DNA from: Pseudothioclava arenosa
GTDB taxonomy: Bacteria > Pseudomonadota > Alphaproteobacteria > Rhodobacterales > Rhodobacteraceae
Assembly: GCF_002358085.1 (NCBI RefSeq)
Contig: NZ_NTJD01000008.1
Coordinates: 102,990 to 166,989, forward strand
Reading direction: 5' to 3'
DNA: 64,000 nucleotides
The translations under genes and the position numbers were made by a program. The notes under the pieces are model-generated. The model ran no database searches. It had not been told where the DNA came from and saw only the letters and a program-made list of their open reading frames with translations. Shown here in pieces: positions 14,517-23,320 of this stretch. Within the stretch, counting starts at the first letter, position 1; every line of letters begins with the position of its first letter.

Positions 14517-17371
14517 AGGATCTCATCATTCCCGATCAGGGGACGCCCGCACGCCAAGGCGCGCCCGTGACGCTGACCATCGACGGCCAGAGCGTGACCG
14601 TGCCTGCGGGCACTTCGGTGATGCGCGCGGCGAAAGAGGCCGGGATCACCGTGCCCAAGCTCTGCGCCACCGACATGCTCGAACCCGTGGGTTCGTGCCG
14701 GATGTGCATGGTGGAGATCGCCGGTCAGCGCGGCACGCCGGCGTCTTGCACGACGCCTGTGAGCGATGGGATGGTTGTCCAGACCCAGACGCCGAAACTG
14801 GCGCGTCTGCGTCGTGGCGTGATGGAGCTGTATATCTCGGATCACCCGCTCGATTGCCTGACCTGCGCGGCCAATGGCGATTGCGAGTTGCAGGACATGG
14901 CGGCGGCGGTGGGGCTGCGCGAGGTGCGCTATAGCCCCGGTGCCAACCATTTCGCGCCGCGCAGCGAAGGTGCCGCGAACCCCTGCTACATCCCCAAGGA
15001 TGTCTCGAACCCCTATTTCAGCTACGACCCGGCGAAATGCATCGTCTGCATGCGCTGTGTGCGCGCCTGCGAAGAGGTGCAGGGCACTTTTGCCCTGACC
15101 GTCGAGGGCCGTGGCTTCGACTCCCGCATCTCGCCCGCCGCGCCCGATTTCCTGTCGTCGGATTGCGTCAGCTGTGGCGCCTGCGTGCAGGCCTGCCCGA
15201 CCGCGACACTGGTCGAGAAATCGGTCGAAGAGATCGGCCTGCCCGAACGCTCAGTGGTGACCACCTGCGCCTATTGCGGCGTGGGGTGCAGCTTTGAGGC
15301 GCAGATGCGCGGTGAGGAACTGGTGCGCATGGTGCCCTGGAAGGGCGGCGAGGCGAACCGCGGCCATAGCTGCGTCAAGGGCCGGTTCGCCTGGGGTTAT
15401 GCGACCCACAAGGACCGGATCCTGAACCCGATGATCCGCGACAGCATCGACCAGCCCTGGCGTGAAGTGTCGTGGGATGAGGCGCTGGGCTTTGCCGCCG
15501 GGCGGCTGAACGCGCTGCGCGAGCGCCACGGCAAGGACGCGCTGGGCGTCATCACCTCGTCGCGCTGCACCAATGAGGAAACCTACCTCGTGCAGAAACT
15601 CGCGCGGGCTGTCTTTGGCACGAACAACACCGATACCTGCGCGCGGGTCTGCCACTCGCCCACCGGCTACGGGCTGAAGCAGACCTTTGGCACCTCGGCG
15701 GGCACGCAGAATTTCGACTCGGTCGAAGAGGTCGATCTGGCGGTGGTGATCGGCGCCAACCCGACCGATGGCCACCCGGTCTTTGCCTCGCGGCTGCGGA
15801 AGCGGCTGCGGGCGGGCGCGAAGCTCATTGTGATCGACCCGCGCCGCATCGACCTGCTGGAAACGCCGCATCTGGGCGAGGCCTGGCACCTCGCGCTGCG
15901 ACCGGGCACCAACGTGGCCGTTATGACCGCGATGGCCCATGTGATCGTGACCGAGGGGCTGTTCGATGAGGCCTTCATCCGCGCCCGCTGCGACTGGGAG
16001 GAATGGGCCGATTACGCCGAGTTCGTCGCCAACCCCGATTACGCCCCCGAGGCGGTCGAGGCGCTGACCGGCGTGCCGGCCGCGACACTGCGCGAAGCCG
16101 CGCGCGCCTATGCCGCCGCCCCCAATGGCGCGATCTATTACGGGCTGGGCGTGACCGAGCATTCACAGGGTTCGACCACGGTGATCGCGATCGCGAACCT
16201 CGCGATGATGACCGGCAATATCGGTCGCCCGGGCGTCGGCGTGAACCCGCTGCGTGGCCAGAACAACGTGCAGGGCTCGTGTGACATGGGCTCATTCCCG
16301 CATGAACTGCCGGGCTATCGCCATGTCTCGGACCCTGACACCCGCGCGATCTTCGAGGCGGCCTGGGGCGTTACGCTTGACCCGGAGCCGGGGCTGCGCA
16401 TTCCGAACATGCTCGATGAGGCTATGGCGGGGCGGTTCAAGGGGATCTACATTCAGGGCGAGGACATCCTGCAATCCGACCCCGACACCCGCCATGTGGC
16501 CGCGGGGCTTGCGGCGATGGATTGCGTGATCGTGCATGACCTGTTCCTGAACGAAACCGCCAATTACGCCCATGTCTTCCTGCCGGGCTCGACCTTCCTA
16601 GAAAAGGACGGGACCTTCACCAATGCCGAGCGTCGCATCAACCGCGTGCGGCGCGTGATGGCGCCCAAGAACGGGTTGGCCGACTGGGAGGTGACGCAGG
16701 CGCTGGCGAATGCGATGGGGGCGGGCTGGGCCTATGACCACCCCGCGCAGATCATGGCCGAGATCGCCGCGACGACGCCGGGCTTTGCCAATGTCACCTT
16801 CGATCTTCTGGACGAGCGCGGCTCGGTCCAGTGGCCCTGCAATGATGCGGCGCCGGACGGGTCTCCGGTGATGCATGTCGATGGCTTCGTGCGTGGCAAG
16901 GGGCGGTTCATCCGCACGGCCTATGTGCCGACAGACGAACGCACCGGCCCGCGCTTCCCGCTGCTGCTGACGACGGGTCGGATCTTGTCGCAGTATAACG
17001 TCGGCGCGCAGACGCGGCGCACCGCGAACACGGTCTGGCACGATCAGGACGTGCTGGAAATCCACCCGCATGATGCCGAAAACCGCGGTATCAAGACCGG
17101 CGACTGGGTGCGTCTGGCCAGCCGCTCGGGCGAGACGAGCCTGCGCGCCGAGGTGACCGATCGCGTTGCGCCGGGGGTGGTCTACACGACGTTCCACCAT
17201 CCGGGCACGCAGGCCAATGTGGTCACCACCGACAATTCGGACTGGGCCACCAACTGCCCCGAATACAAGGTGACGGCGGTGCAGGTGGCACCGTCGAACG
17301 GGCCCTCGGACTGGCAGAGCGATTACGCCGAACAGGCGGCGCGGGCGCGCCGCATCGAGGCGGCGGAATGA
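14513..17371 (+). CDS. fdsA: NAD-dependent formate dehydrogenase alpha (molybdenum) subunit FdsA
   Basis: Catalytic subunit oxidising formate to CO2 at a bis-MGD molybdenum centre in the cytoplasm. The 952 residues show, in order, a NuoG-like [2Fe-2S] domain (CRMCMVEIAG), the His/Cys cluster (DCLTCAANGDCELQ), two ferredoxin clusters (CIVCMRCVRACEE and CVSCGACVQACP near residues 180-230), the enzyme's own [4Fe-4S] motif (CAYCGVGC), then molybdopterin domains. The molybdenum ligand is Cys380 in RVCHSPT, encoded by TGC, so this is a cysteine rather than selenocysteine enzyme. The C-terminal MGD-binding domain has LLLTTGRILSQYNVGAQTRR. Confidence 0.96.
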   Translation: MKDLIIPDQGTPARQGAPVTLTIDGQSVTVPAGTSVMRAAKEAGITVPKLCATDMLEPVGSCRMCMVEIAGQRGTPASCTTPVSDGMVVQTQTPKLARLRRGVMELYISDHPLDCLTCAANGDCELQDMAAAVGLREVRYSPGANHFAPRSEGAANPCYIPKDVSNPYFSYDPAKCIVCMRCVRACEEVQGTFALTVEGRGFDSRISPAAPDFLSSDCVSCGACVQACPTATLVEKSVEEIGLPERSVVTTCAYCGVGCSFEAQMRGEELVRMVPWKGGEANRGHSCVKGRFAWGYATHKDRILNPMIRDSIDQPWREVSWDEALGFAAGRLNALRERHGKDALGVITSSRCTNEETYLVQKLARAVFGTNNTDTCARVCHSPTGYGLKQTFGTSAGTQNFDSVEEVDLAVVIGANPTDGHPVFASRLRKRLRAGAKLIVIDPRRIDLLETPHLGEAWHLALRPGTNVAVMTAMAHVIVTEGLFDEAFIRARCDWEEWADYAEFVANPDYAPEAVEALTGVPAATLREAARAYAAAPNGAIYYGLGVTEHSQGSTTVIAIANLAMMTGNIGRPGVGVNPLRGQNNVQGSCDMGSFPHELPGYRHVSDPDTRAIFEAAWGVTLDPEPGLRIPNMLDEAMAGRFKGIYIQGEDILQSDPDTRHVAAGLAAMDCVIVHDLFLNETANYAHVFLPGSTFLEKDGTFTNAERRINRVRRVMAPKNGLADWEVTQALANAMGAGWAYDHPAQIMAEIAATTPGFANVTFDLLDERGSVQWPCNDAAPDGSPVMHVDGFVRGKGRFIRTAYVPTDERTGPRFPLLLTTGRILSQYNVGAQTRRTANTVWHDQDVLEIHPHDAENRGIKTGDWVRLASRSGETSLRAEVTDRVAPGVVYTTFHHPGTQANVVTTDNSDWATNCPEYKVTAVQVAPSNGPSDWQSDYAEQAARARRIEAAE

Positions 17372-18135
17372 GCCGCGACGGGCCGGGCTGGGTGCAGGCG
17401 GGCAGCTATGCGCTGGCCGCCGAAGTGCCCGTCGCGCTGGTCTTTGATGGGGTCACTCAGGCGGTGATGATGGCGACGCCCGCCGACCTGCCCGAGTTCC
17501 TTCTGGGCTTTGCCCTGACCGAAGGCATCATCGCCGCGCCCGCCGAAGTGCTGCGCAGCGAAATCGTCGAACAGGGCGCGGGCATCGAGGCGCGGGCCTG
17601 GCTGGCCGAGGCGCCGGGCGCGGCGTTTCGTGACCGCCGCCGGGCGATGATGGGGCCGGTGGGCTGCGGGCTCTGCGGGATCGAGTCCATCGAGCAGGCG
17701 CTGCGCGCGGTGCCGCCGGTGATCCCGCGGGCATTGCGGCTGCGCCCGGGCGATCCGGGCCGCGCGCTGGCCGATCTGGAGCGCGCGCAGGAGATCCACG
17801 ACCGGGTGCGTGGCTGCCATGCGGCGGGGCTGTGGCGGCCGGGCGCGGGGCTGATTGCGCAGGCCGAGGATGTCGGGCGCCATAATGCGCTCGACAAGCT
17901 GGCCGGGAAGCTGGCCGGGCAGGCTGGCGGTGCGCTGGTGATGACCTCGCGGCTCTCGGTCGATCTGGTGCAGAAGGCCGCGATGATCGGGGCCGAAGTG
18001 CTGATGGGCGCGGGCGCGGCGACCGGACTGGCCGTGGCCGAGGCCGAGCGCGCCGGGATCACCCTGATCGGGCGCGCAGGCAGTCGTGCCCCTGAAATCT
18101 ATTGTCACCCCGAGCGGTTCGACGGAGCGAAGTGA
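17368..18135 (+). CDS. fdsC: Formate dehydrogenase accessory sulfurtransferase FdhD/FdsC
   Basis: Needed for sulfuration and insertion of the bis-MGD cofactor into FdsA. It is 255 residues with the paired cysteines of the family in GPVGCGLCGIES and the conserved EDVGRHNALDKLAG loop near residue 170. The start overlaps the fdsA stop by four bases and its stop overlaps the next gene in TGATG. The position inside fdsGBACD matches the order known from Rhodobacter capsulatus, where the gene is called fdsC. Confidence 0.94.
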   Translation: MSRDGPGWVQAGSYALAAEVPVALVFDGVTQAVMMATPADLPEFLLGFALTEGIIAAPAEVLRSEIVEQGAGIEARAWLAEAPGAAFRDRRRAMMGPVGCGLCGIESIEQALRAVPPVIPRALRLRPGDPGRALADLERAQEIHDRVRGCHAAGLWRPGAGLIAQAEDVGRHNALDKLAGKLAGQAGGALVMTSRLSVDLVQKAAMIGAEVLMGAGAATGLAVAEAERAGITLIGRAGSRAPEIYCHPERFDGAK

Positions 18136-18341
18136 TGCGGAAAGAGATCAAGATGGCGAACCAGATCGCCCGTTTCTTTGAAAGCCAGCCGGGCGACAAT
18201 GCGGCGGCGGTCGCGGCCCATATCAATGACAACTGGTCGCCGACGATGCGCGCCGAGTTGCTGGCGCGGACTGAGGACCCGGAGTTGCATGATCTGGTGC
18301 GGGCGGCGTTGCCGCTGTTGCGCGGGGTGGTGCGCGCCTGA
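18135..18341 (+). CDS. fdsD: Formate dehydrogenase delta subunit FdsD
   Basis: A 68-residue protein, last gene of fdsGBACD. In homologous systems FdsD copurifies with or assists maturation of the enzyme. The residues MANQIARFFESQPGD and the ending LPLLRGVVRA are typical. The ATG at 18135 overlaps the fdsC stop (TGATG); an in-frame ATG at 18153, six residues in, is an alternative start. Downstream lies a GGGGGC-GTT-GCCCCC hairpin belonging to the mosaic repeat, which may end the transcript. Confidence 0.9.
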   Translation: MRKEIKMANQIARFFESQPGDNAAAVAAHINDNWSPTMRAELLARTEDPELHDLVRAALPLLRGVVRA

Positions 18342-18406
18342 GGGGGCGTTGCCCCCGCTCGCCTGCAGCGAGCTCCCCGGAGTATTTCAGGCTCGATGAA
18401 AGCCGG
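18342..18406. repeat. Mosaic palindromic intergenic repeat (copy 2)
   Basis: Fills the gap between convergent fdsD and the coiled-coil membrane protein gene. It has GGGGGC-GTT-GCCCCC (18342-18356), GCTCG-loop-CGAGC (18357-18373) and the 28-base CCCCGGAGTATTT...ATGAAAG motif (18375-18402). Together with two further bases, 18375-18404 is identical to 4440-4469. It contains only one orientation of the core motif, unlike copy 1. Confidence 0.8.
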
Positions 18407-18733
18407 TCAGCTTTTCTGCATGCGTTCGATATAGCTGCGCAGCTCTTCGGCTTCGTGGCGGGCGTCGCGTAGCCCGTCCATCGCGGCGCGCAGTTCCGCC
18501 TCGGTCTGGTTGATCTGGTTCATCAACTCGGCTTCGCGCTGCTCGACATAGATGATCGCCTGTTCGCGGGTTTCCTCGGCCTCGTGCAGAGCCTGTGCCA
18601 TCTGTTCCAGCTCGCCCATGTCGGCGCGGGTGACGCGGGTCAGGCGGTGGATCAGCCAGGAGGCGACCCAGCCCAGCGCGAAGGCGATGAAGAGGATGAT
18701 CGCGGTGGCGATGGTGAATTGGATATTGTTCAT
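18407..18733 (-). CDS. Single-pass membrane coiled-coil protein, unknown function
   Basis: A 108-residue protein not recognised by name. Residues 6-30 form one membrane helix (ending WVASWLIHRL). The rest is highly charged and heptad-like (EQMAQALHEAEETREQAI and onward to the C-terminus), which predicts a cytoplasmic coiled coil. It begins eleven bases after the OmpA-like gene ends, in the same operon, so a shared role at the envelope is likely: one partner periplasmic and one cytoplasmic-facing. No catalytic motif is seen. Confidence 0.8.
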   Translation of the reverse strand: MNNIQFTIATAIILFIAFALGWVASWLIHRLTRVTRADMGELEQMAQALHEAEETREQAIIYVEQREAELMNQINQTEAELRAAMDGLRDARHEAEELRSYIERMQKS

Positions 18734-18744
18734 CTGGGCCTCCG

Positions 18745-20961
18745 TTACTGGCCGTCGCCGAGCCCTTGCGGGCGCGGGAGGGGCCGGGGCGTCGTCTTGT
18801 CCGGGGTCTGCACCTCGATCGCGGGCGGGTCAGCCTCGGGCTGGTCGGTCGCGGCCGGATCGGTGGTCGTGGTTTCCGTGGCGGGGGCGGGTGCCGCTTC
18901 GGGCTCCGTGGGGGCGGGATCTGCGGACGCGTCGGGGGCCTCGGCCGTCGGCGCATCGCTTTCAGCCTGGGCGTCTTCGGTCGCCATGTCTTCTGGCGCG
19001 GGCTCTTCTGCCGGTTCCTCGCCTTCGTGTTCCATCGGCGCGGCGTCGGTTTCGGTAAACTCGGCGTTGAGTTCTTCTTCGCTCGGTTCGGCATCGACCG
19101 CGTCGGGGATCGGGGTCGGGACTTCGGCGACGGCGGCTTCGCCCTGTTCCATCGGCTCGGTGTCGAGCAGCACGAATTCGATCCGGCGGTTGGCCTCGCG
19201 GCCCTCTTCGGTGTCGTTATCGGCGATCGGCTGGGTCTCGCCAAAGCCCTTGGCGGTCATGTTGCGCACCGAGATCCGGCGGTCCATCAGCGCGCGCACC
19301 ACCGCTTGCGCCCGGTCCTGCGAGAGCGAGAGATTCATCTCGTCGCGGCCTTGCGAATCCGTGTGGCCGCCGACTTCGATACGGAACTCCTCGCAATCCT
19401 TCATCGCGGCGGCAAGCCCATCCATGGCGCCCGCGCCCTCGGCGGCGATCGTGGAAGAGCCCGGCTCGAAGGTGATCTTGGCATGTTCGACCGCGGCATT
19501 CAGGCGGCGCACGCATTCGGGGCCGTCGGGCAGCGACAGCACGGGATCGAGCCGCTTGTCATATTGCACCTTGAGGTCGATCCGGGCGCCTTCGCCCAGA
19601 TGGCCGGCGAGCACCCGTGCAACCTCGTCGGAGGCATTCGCATTGCCGCTGACGCCGGTGACGCGCATCAGGTCGGGGGTGACCAGAAGCTGCCCTTCGT
19701 GCAGCTCGGCCAGCGCTTCGAGCCCGGCCATCGCGCGCACCGACCAGCCTTCGGGCAGGCCCTTGGTGCTGCGCATCGCGCCATAGACGCTGTCATGGCC
19801 AAAGAGTGCGCGGGCATAGTTTTCGATCAGCGTGCGCTGCGCGTCATCCAGGACACGCCCGCGCAGCGTCAGCTGCCCGTCATCGCCCTTGTCGGCAAGA
19901 AATTCGATCGTGTCCGCAGCTTTCGTCTCGGGGCGCTCCAGTTCGGCCTTGAGTGAGAACACCTCGGGGAGGTTCGATTCCAGCTCGCCCACGACGCGGT
20001 CGAAATCGCGCGGCGAAACCGACGGTGCGGCCGAAAGCGCGATATCGGCATCCGAGAAGGTGGCCGAGCCAGCGCCCAGCTCCTTGAGCCCGCGCAGCGT
20101 CATCGAGACCGCTCTGGCCCAGTCGGGCGAGGGGGTGCCCATGCCGATGGTGCAGCCGAGCGCGCCTTCGGCACCGGCCTCGCGTGCGGCGGCGAGGATC
20201 TGGTTGCGGGCCTCTTCGGTATCGGCCGAGCAGGCGTCGAACCGTGCGCCCTCGGTGTCGATCAGGAAGCGCAGCGTGAAGGGCGTGATCACCGGACGCG
20301 GTGCGGAAATGTCGAAGCTCAGCACCAGATCGCTCGGGCGTCGCCGCGCGAGCGTGGTTTCGATCCGGGCCTTTTCCTCGCGCGAGTCGGTGATCGCGAC
20401 GATATCGACCTTGCCCGCCTGCACCGAAATCTTGGAGCGCGGCAGCGTGGCCAGCGCCTCAAGCGCGAAGTCCACCGCCGGCTGCCAGTCCACGGGGGCC
20501 GGGTAATCGACGGTTTCGAGCATGTCGGTGACGGGGCGATCCTTGGCGACCTCGCGCAGGCCCTCGATCATCTTGCCGCGCTTCGAGCCCTTGGGCAGCA
20601 GCCCGATCAACTGGATGCCTTCGCCGTTGCGCAGGATCTCGAGCGAGAATTCCGGGGCCGCGAGGATGGTGCGGGTCTCGACGTCGATCACGTCGATGAT
20701 CCGGTCCTTGTCGACGGCGGTGCCTGCTTTTGATACGGCGCGGAACCGTTCGGCCTCGTCGGGGGCGGTGCCTGCCAGGATCACCTGAAGCCCGTCGGTC
20801 TGCACCTGCGCCCAGCCATGGCCATCGGCCTCCAGCGCCAGCTTCACCGCCTTGCCGGACTGGTCCTCGACCAATGCCGCGATTCCGCTTGCCGCGGCAA
20901 AAGACAGAACTGCGGCCACGCCAAAGGCTGCCGGGGTCATGATCTTGGGGCGAAGTGCCAT
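18745..20961 (-). CDS. OmpA-family protein with BON-like repeats and acidic tail
   Basis: A 738-residue envelope protein. An N-terminal hydrophobic segment (residues 9-30) serves as signal or anchor. A long alpha/beta region follows with repeats resembling BON domains (for example DGLQVILAGTAPDEAERFRA). The OmpA peptidoglycan-binding domain is near residues 495-600, with GGHTDSQGRDEMNLSLSQDR and RRIEFVL. The last 140 residues are Ala/Pro/Glu/Thr-rich, strongly acidic and low in complexity. The OmpA domain is thus internal, which is unusual. It is probably anchored to the cell wall; the tail may reach across the periplasm. Confidence 0.88.
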   Translation of the reverse strand: MALRPKIMTPAAFGVAAVLSFAAASGIAALVEDQSGKAVKLALEADGHGWAQVQTDGLQVILAGTAPDEAERFRAVSKAGTAVDKDRIIDVIDVETRTILAAPEFSLEILRNGEGIQLIGLLPKGSKRGKMIEGLREVAKDRPVTDMLETVDYPAPVDWQPAVDFALEALATLPRSKISVQAGKVDIVAITDSREEKARIETTLARRRPSDLVLSFDISAPRPVITPFTLRFLIDTEGARFDACSADTEEARNQILAAAREAGAEGALGCTIGMGTPSPDWARAVSMTLRGLKELGAGSATFSDADIALSAAPSVSPRDFDRVVGELESNLPEVFSLKAELERPETKAADTIEFLADKGDDGQLTLRGRVLDDAQRTLIENYARALFGHDSVYGAMRSTKGLPEGWSVRAMAGLEALAELHEGQLLVTPDLMRVTGVSGNANASDEVARVLAGHLGEGARIDLKVQYDKRLDPVLSLPDGPECVRRLNAAVEHAKITFEPGSSTIAAEGAGAMDGLAAAMKDCEEFRIEVGGHTDSQGRDEMNLSLSQDRAQAVVRALMDRRISVRNMTAKGFGETQPIADNDTEEGREANRRIEFVLLDTEPMEQGEAAVAEVPTPIPDAVDAEPSEEELNAEFTETDAAPMEHEGEEPAEEPAPEDMATEDAQAESDAPTAEAPDASADPAPTEPEAAPAPATETTTTDPAATDQPEADPPAIEVQTPDKTTPRPLPRPQGLGDGQ

Positions 20962-21007
20962 CGCGCGGGGGGCCTCCCAGTCTAGGTGTATTCTCCTTAA
21001 GGGCGGC

Positions 21008-22000
21008 TCACCCGAGGATCAATCGCACGATTGCGCCAGCGGCAAGAAACAGCGCAACCAGAAGCCCGGTGTCGCGGTTGGCGCGGAACAGGCGCAGGCA
21101 GGTTTCAGGGCTGTCGATGTCGAGCCCGCGCATCTGCCAGAGCATGTGCCAGCCGAAGGCCCAGGGCGCGGCCAGACAGAGCGCCAGCACCAGCGGGTTG
21201 GCGGCCCCTGGCAGGAGCGCCCAGAGCACCGCGATCGTCATCAGCGCGACCGAAGCGATCAGGAATCCGCCCAGCCATTTCGCGCTATCCGCGCCAAACA
21301 GCCGTGCCGTCGATTTCACCCCGATCAGCGCGTCGTCTTCCTTGTCCTGATGGGCGTAGATCGTGTCGTAGAACAGCGTCCAGACCATCCCCGCCAGATA
21401 GAGCGCCACCGCCGGCGCGCCGAGGCTGCCGGTATGCGCGACCCAGCCCACCAGCGCGCCCCAGTTGAAGGCGATGCCCAGAAACAGCTGCGGCCACCAG
21501 GTGAAACGCTTGGCAAAGGGGTAGAGCGCCACCGGTCCGAGCGAGACGAGCCCAGTCACGATCGCGGGAACATTGAACGTCATCAGGATCGCGCCGCCCA
21601 GCGCCACCTGCAGCACCAGAAACGCCAGCGCGCCCTTCACGCTGACTTGCCCCGAAGGGATCGGCCGCGAGCGGGTGCGCGCGACGGCGGCGTCGAACTC
21701 GCGATCGGTGATGTCGTTCCAGGTGCAGCCCGCGCCGCGCATCAGGAACGCGCCCGCCGCGCAGGCGATCGCGAGCCACAGATCGGCCCAGCGCGGTCCG
21801 GTCGCGGCTGCGGCCAGCGCGATCCCCCACCAGCAGGGCAAAAGCAAGAGCCAGGTCCCCGCTGGGCGATCGGCACGCGCCAGTCGCAGAAAGGGTCGCG
21901 TGGCCGGCGGCGCCAGCCGATCGACCCAATTGCCCACGGAATCCGCGACGACACCGGTCTCCGGTCCCTTCGCCTCTGGCATTTCCTGCGCCGCTTTCAT
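21008..22000 (-). CDS. ubiA: 4-hydroxybenzoate polyprenyltransferase
   Basis: Attaches the polyprenyl chain to 4-hydroxybenzoate in ubiquinone synthesis, in the inner membrane. It is 330 residues from ATG 22000. The two Asp-rich prenyl-diphosphate motifs of UbiA enzymes are present: NDITDREFDAAVARTRSRP and, in the second half, DTIYAHQDKEDD. About eight membrane helices are visible. The start is only 15 bases from the divergent rsmE start, so an inner ATG (MPEAKGPE) is a possible alternative; the earlier ATG at 22060 lies inside rsmE and is rejected. Confidence 0.94.
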   Translation of the reverse strand: MKAAQEMPEAKGPETGVVADSVGNWVDRLAPPATRPFLRLARADRPAGTWLLLLPCWWGIALAAAATGPRWADLWLAIACAAGAFLMRGAGCTWNDITDREFDAAVARTRSRPIPSGQVSVKGALAFLVLQVALGGAILMTFNVPAIVTGLVSLGPVALYPFAKRFTWWPQLFLGIAFNWGALVGWVAHTGSLGAPAVALYLAGMVWTLFYDTIYAHQDKEDDALIGVKSTARLFGADSAKWLGGFLIASVALMTIAVLWALLPGAANPLVLALCLAAPWAFGWHMLWQMRGLDIDSPETCLRLFRANRDTGLLVALFLAAGAIVRLILG

Positions 22001-22015
22001 AGATTTCGCCTCATC

Positions 22016-22750
22016 ATGCAGACACCGACCCGCGCCAAGATCCGCCTTTGTGTAGAGCACCCTTTAGGGGTGGGGCAAGCCGTGCCGCTCTCGCCCGAGC
22101 AGGCGCATTACCTTTTCGGGGTGATGCGCAAGGGCGTGGGCGATGCAATCGCGCTGTTCAACGGGCGCGATGGCGAGTGGACCTCGGAGGTCGTCGAGGC
22201 CGGGAAAAAGCGCGGCATCCTTGCCTGCCGCGAACAGGCCGCGCCGCAGCAGATGCCGCCGGACCTCTGGCTGATCTTTGCGCCGATCAAGAAGGAGCGC
22301 ACCGATTTCATCGTGGAGAAGGCCGCCGAGCTGGGCTGCGCGCGGATCCTGCCGGTGCAGACCGAGTTCACCAATTCCGGTCGCATCCGGCAGGATCGGT
22401 TGCAGGCCCATGCGCTGGAGGCGGCCGAGCAATGCCTGGGCACCTTCGTGCCTCCGGTCGATGAGATGGTGCCTCTGTCCAAGCTGCTGGCGGGCTGGGA
22501 CGGGGCGCGGCGCATTCTCTGGGCCGACGAAAGCCTTGTCGGCGCGGCTGAGACGCTGGCGGGTCTGGCGCCCGGTCCTTGGGCGATCCTGATCGGGCCC
22601 GAGGGCGGGTTCTCCGAGGCGGAACGTGAAAAGCTCCGCGCGTTGCCCTTCGTCACGCCCGTTAGCCTCGGCCCACGCATCCTGCGCGCCGACACGGCGG
22701 CGGTGGCGGCGATCACGCTCTGGCAGGCGGCGCTGGGGGACTGGCGGTGA
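22016..22750 (+). CDS. rsmE: 16S rRNA (uracil-1498-N3)-methyltransferase
   Basis: Methylates U1498 of 16S rRNA in the 30S subunit. It is 244 residues of the SPOUT type with the knot motifs LIGPEGGFSEAE and VSLGPRILRADTA close to the C-terminus, and an N-terminal PUA-like region. The start at 22016 has no clear Shine-Dalgarno sequence and is 15 bases from the divergent ubiA start. The following gene begins inside its stop codon (GTGA). Confidence 0.95.
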   Translation: MQTPTRAKIRLCVEHPLGVGQAVPLSPEQAHYLFGVMRKGVGDAIALFNGRDGEWTSEVVEAGKKRGILACREQAAPQQMPPDLWLIFAPIKKERTDFIVEKAAELGCARILPVQTEFTNSGRIRQDRLQAHALEAAEQCLGTFVPPVDEMVPLSKLLAGWDGARRILWADESLVGAAETLAGLAPGPWAILIGPEGGFSEAEREKLRALPFVTPVSLGPRILRADTAAVAAITLWQAALGDWR

Positions 22751-23265
22751 TCCGGCCTGAACTCGCCGCGCGGCTGCGGCTCTGGCAGGAAAGCGCGGCG
22801 GCTGCGGCGGTTCTGGCGCTCGGCGTCTGGATCGCCTCGCTCGGCGGCTGGCTGTTGCAGCCCGTGGGCGCGCTGATCGGGGCGCTGGGCGCGGGCTGGC
22901 TGGTGATCGCGCTGCGCCGCCTGCGTTTTGCGCGCCCCGTAGCGGACCCGGGCGTGGTCGAGCTGGACGAGGGCCAGATCGGCTATTTCGGCGCGGGGCA
23001 GGGGCTGGGTGGCTATGTCGCGCTTGAGGACCTGTCCGAGATCCGCCTGCTGACCCTGCGCGGGCGCAAGCACTGGCGCCTCAAGGGCAAGGATGGCTCG
23101 GCGGTCCTGATCCCGGTGGCGGCGCATGGCGCGGCGGTGCTGTATGACGCGTTCTCAAGTCTGCCCGGTATCGACATGGGCGCGCTCGCCGCCGCGCTTG
23201 ACCGCGACTTGCCCGCACAATCGCTGTGGAAACGTGCAGCCCCGGGTGCGGTCGATCGCGCTTGA
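22747..23265 (+). CDS. Small membrane protein with PH-like cytoplasmic domain, unknown function
   Basis: A 172-residue protein starting at GTG 22747, overlapping the rsmE stop. Residues 15-60 form two closely spaced membrane helices separated by a short turn (GGWLLQPVG). The remainder is soluble, with a beta-rich stretch (VVELDEGQIGYFGAGQGLGGYVAL, split here by the reader as two strands) that resembles small PH-like modules. I do not recognise a named family. Close coupling to rsmE suggests co-expression only. Confidence 0.75.
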   Translation: MIRPELAARLRLWQESAAAAAVLALGVWIASLGGWLLQPVGALIGALGAGWLVIALRRLRFARPVADPGVVELDEGQIGYFGAGQGLGGYVALEDLSEIRLLTLRGRKHWRLKGKDGSAVLIPVAAHGAAVLYDAFSSLPGIDMGALAAALDRDLPAQSLWKRAAPGAVDRA

Positions 23266-23320
23266 CTCCCCTCCGTCTTCGCTCCACGTAAGTTTTCCCT
23301 GACACGCGCGCGAGGCACCG

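Noticed and set aside
14513..17371. Selenocysteine at the FdsA active site
   Set aside because: The ligand codon at 15650-15652 is TGC (Cys380) and no in-frame TGA occurs.
18102..18134. An earlier start for fdsD within fdsC
   Set aside because: It would add eleven unconserved residues; the TGATG overlap at 18133-18137 fits the coupled starts seen through the fds operon.
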